Positions 4,684-5,736 of a DNA stretch of 5,736 nt are shown piece after piece. Within the stretch, counting starts at the first letter, position 1. Every line of letters starts with the position of its first letter. Below the pieces are notes generated by a model. The model did no database searches. It was not told the origin of the DNA and saw nothing but the letters and a program-made list of their open reading frames with translations. The translations under genes were made by a program, and so were the position numbers. The DNA is from an uncultured Alphaproteobacteria bacterium (lineage in GTDB: Bacteria > Pseudomonadota > Alphaproteobacteria > Rhizobiales > Pleomorphomonadaceae), in contig CALCDT010000376.1 of assembly GCA_937900425.1 (NCBI GenBank), forward strand, positions 1 through 5,736, written 5' to 3'.

Positions 4684-5736
4684 AGGTCGTCTCGGGCCGG
4701 TCGACGCCGAGCGTGTCGAGCTCGCTCGCCTGATGCAGGTAGCCCTCCTGCGGCGAGATCGTGACCGGCATCTTCTCGGTGCCGAGGATGATCGGCTGGC
4801 GTAGCTGGCCGTCCCAGTCGCGGAAGGTCAGCGCCTGACCCTTGAAGGCCGCGAGGCCGAACTCGGGGCTGCGGATGTAATCGCGAATCGGCGCGAACTC
4901 CGTCGACTTCGTCCGCGTGGCGCCTTCGCCGATGGCACGGATGGCCATCCACACCTGGTAGTCGAGTGGCCACATCACCCGCTTCGCCTGCTTCTGGAAG
5001 CGGCTCTGCAGCTGGCTCGCGCCCCACTGCTCGTGGGCCGGATGCCAGCTCGTCGGGACGAGGCCGGCGGAGCCGGCGACGAGGGTCGGCTCCCAGGTGC
5101 GGTACGGCAGGTACTCGCCGAAGATCTCGCTCTCGTCGGCGACGACGACGACGTCGTGGTCGGTCGCGTCCTGGGTGAACACGGGAATCTGCTTCTGCAC
5201 CTGGACGTGACCGGAATCGGTCCGGCGCGCCCCGCCGGTGTCCTCGTAGGTGCGCTCCTCGACGACCTTCGCGCCGAAGCGGGCCGCCGAGCGCTTGTAG
5301 GATTCGGCCAGCAGCTTGTCCTCCGGGTGGCTGCCGGAAATCAGCAGCCAGTCGCCCCAGCGCTTCCACATCAGGTACTGCGCCAGCGCGTCCGTCAGCA
5401 TCGCCCGGGACGGAGCGGTGTGCAGGACGTTCGCCCGGCAGTTCTCGCCGCGCAGCGCGTCGTCCTCGGCCGCCGCGTTGAACAGGAGCACGTCCTTGCC
5501 GGCGGCGGCGTCGGCGAGCGCCACGACGGTCTCGGCCGGCGCGTCGACCACCACGAAGCCGACGCCCTGGCCGACGAGGTCCTCGAGCGCCTTCACGGCG
5601 TCGCCGCCGACCGGAACGTCCGCGACCACCAGCTCGAAGTCCTGCTTCATGAAGCGGCCTGTGGTGTCGTTGTCGCGGATCGCAAGCTCCGCGCCGGCGA
5701 CACCGAGATCCTCCGGCGCGATGTCGAGGGCCGAAA
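4667..5736 (-). CDS. ABC substrate-binding protein, PQQ alcohol dehydrogenase system (5' partial)
   Basis: This gene runs off the right edge. The ATG at 5648-5650 is internal: the frame stays open for 28 more codons to the edge, and they read as family sequence (DIAPEDLGVAGAELAIRDND, then TTGRF), the usual first strand and helix of a type 1 periplasmic binding protein. The visible 355 residues form two Rossmann-like lobes (VVVDAPAETVVALADAA, then WLLISGSHPEDKLLAESYKR), followed by the specific features WEPTLVAGSAGLVPTSWHPAHEQWGA and a C-terminal DRPETTCRFGG. This fits the binding protein of PQQ-dependent alcohol dehydrogenase ABC systems (TIGR03863, from memory), distantly related to branched-chain amino acid binding proteins. 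The missing 5' part should encode a signal peptide. Two visible cysteines (GENC, TTC) could form a disulfide in the periplasm. It is probably an early gene of the operon. Ligand unknown. Confidence 0.9.
   Translation of the reverse strand, partial: SALDIAPEDLGVAGAELAIRDNDTTGRFMKQDFELVVADVPVGGDAVKALEDLVGQGVGFVVVDAPAETVVALADAAAGKDVLLFNAAAEDDALRGENCRANVLHTAPSRAMLTDALAQYLMWKRWGDWLLISGSHPEDKLLAESYKRSAARFGAKVVEERTYEDTGGARRTDSGHVQVQKQIPVFTQDATDHDVVVVADESEIFGEYLPYRTWEPTLVAGSAGLVPTSWHPAHEQWGASQLQSRFQKQAKRVMWPLDYQVWMAIRAIGEGATRTKSTEFAPIRDYIRSPEFGLAAFKGQALTFRDWDGQLRQPIILGTEKMPVTISPQEGYLHQASELDTLGVDRPETTCRFGG

Noticed and set aside
3287..4804. Long plus-strand open frame (about 500 codons) opposite the propeller and ATPase genes
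   Set aside because: Repetitive Asp/Val/Arg/His-rich sequence, the antisense image of the propeller repeats. The minus strand has a signal peptide, ribosome binding site and known fold.
3528..5369. Minus-strand open frame of about 600 codons in another frame across the binding protein and propeller genes
   Set aside because: Arg/Pro/Ala-rich low-complexity product. The overlapping frames have clear family matches, so this is a shadow.

Overview
The window is GC-rich (about two thirds G+C by eye) and densely coding. GC-rich codon use, strong GGAGG-type ribosome binding sites and protein family resemblance suggest an alphaproteobacterium, probably a Rhizobiales-type organism that oxidises alcohols in the periplasm. 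That placement is inference. No rRNA, tRNA, CRISPR array, insertion sequence or integrase is visible.

Layout: six genes on the minus strand, read right to left, form one apparent operon. At the right edge (4667-5736, 5' end cut off) is a periplasmic substrate-binding protein of the type found with PQQ-dependent alcohol dehydrogenases. Next come a secreted seven-bladed YVTN beta-propeller protein (3626-4609), an ABC ATPase (2692-3480), an ABC-2 type permease resembling PedC (1835-2695, overlapping the ATPase by GTGA), an unrecognised secreted helical protein with two cysteines (1159-1785), and an NADPH:quinone oxidoreductase-like MDR protein (153-1130). A convergent plus-strand fragment at the left edge (2-136) is the C-terminus of a DUF1232/YkvA-type protein. 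The only sizeable non-coding stretch is the 145 nt between propeller and ATPase. It holds a perfect 12-bp inverted repeat and a 12-base palindrome.

How the genes fit together: binding protein, propeller, ATPase and permease are the conserved accessory set known next to quinoprotein (PQQ) alcohol dehydrogenases and in the ped cluster of Pseudomonas putida. The dehydrogenase, its cytochrome c and PQQ genes are not in this window; they may lie beyond the right edge. The substrate is not established. The mix of an importer-like binding protein with an export-type ABC-2 permease is the most interesting biological question here, followed by the uncharacterised secreted protein that appears to belong to the same transcript.
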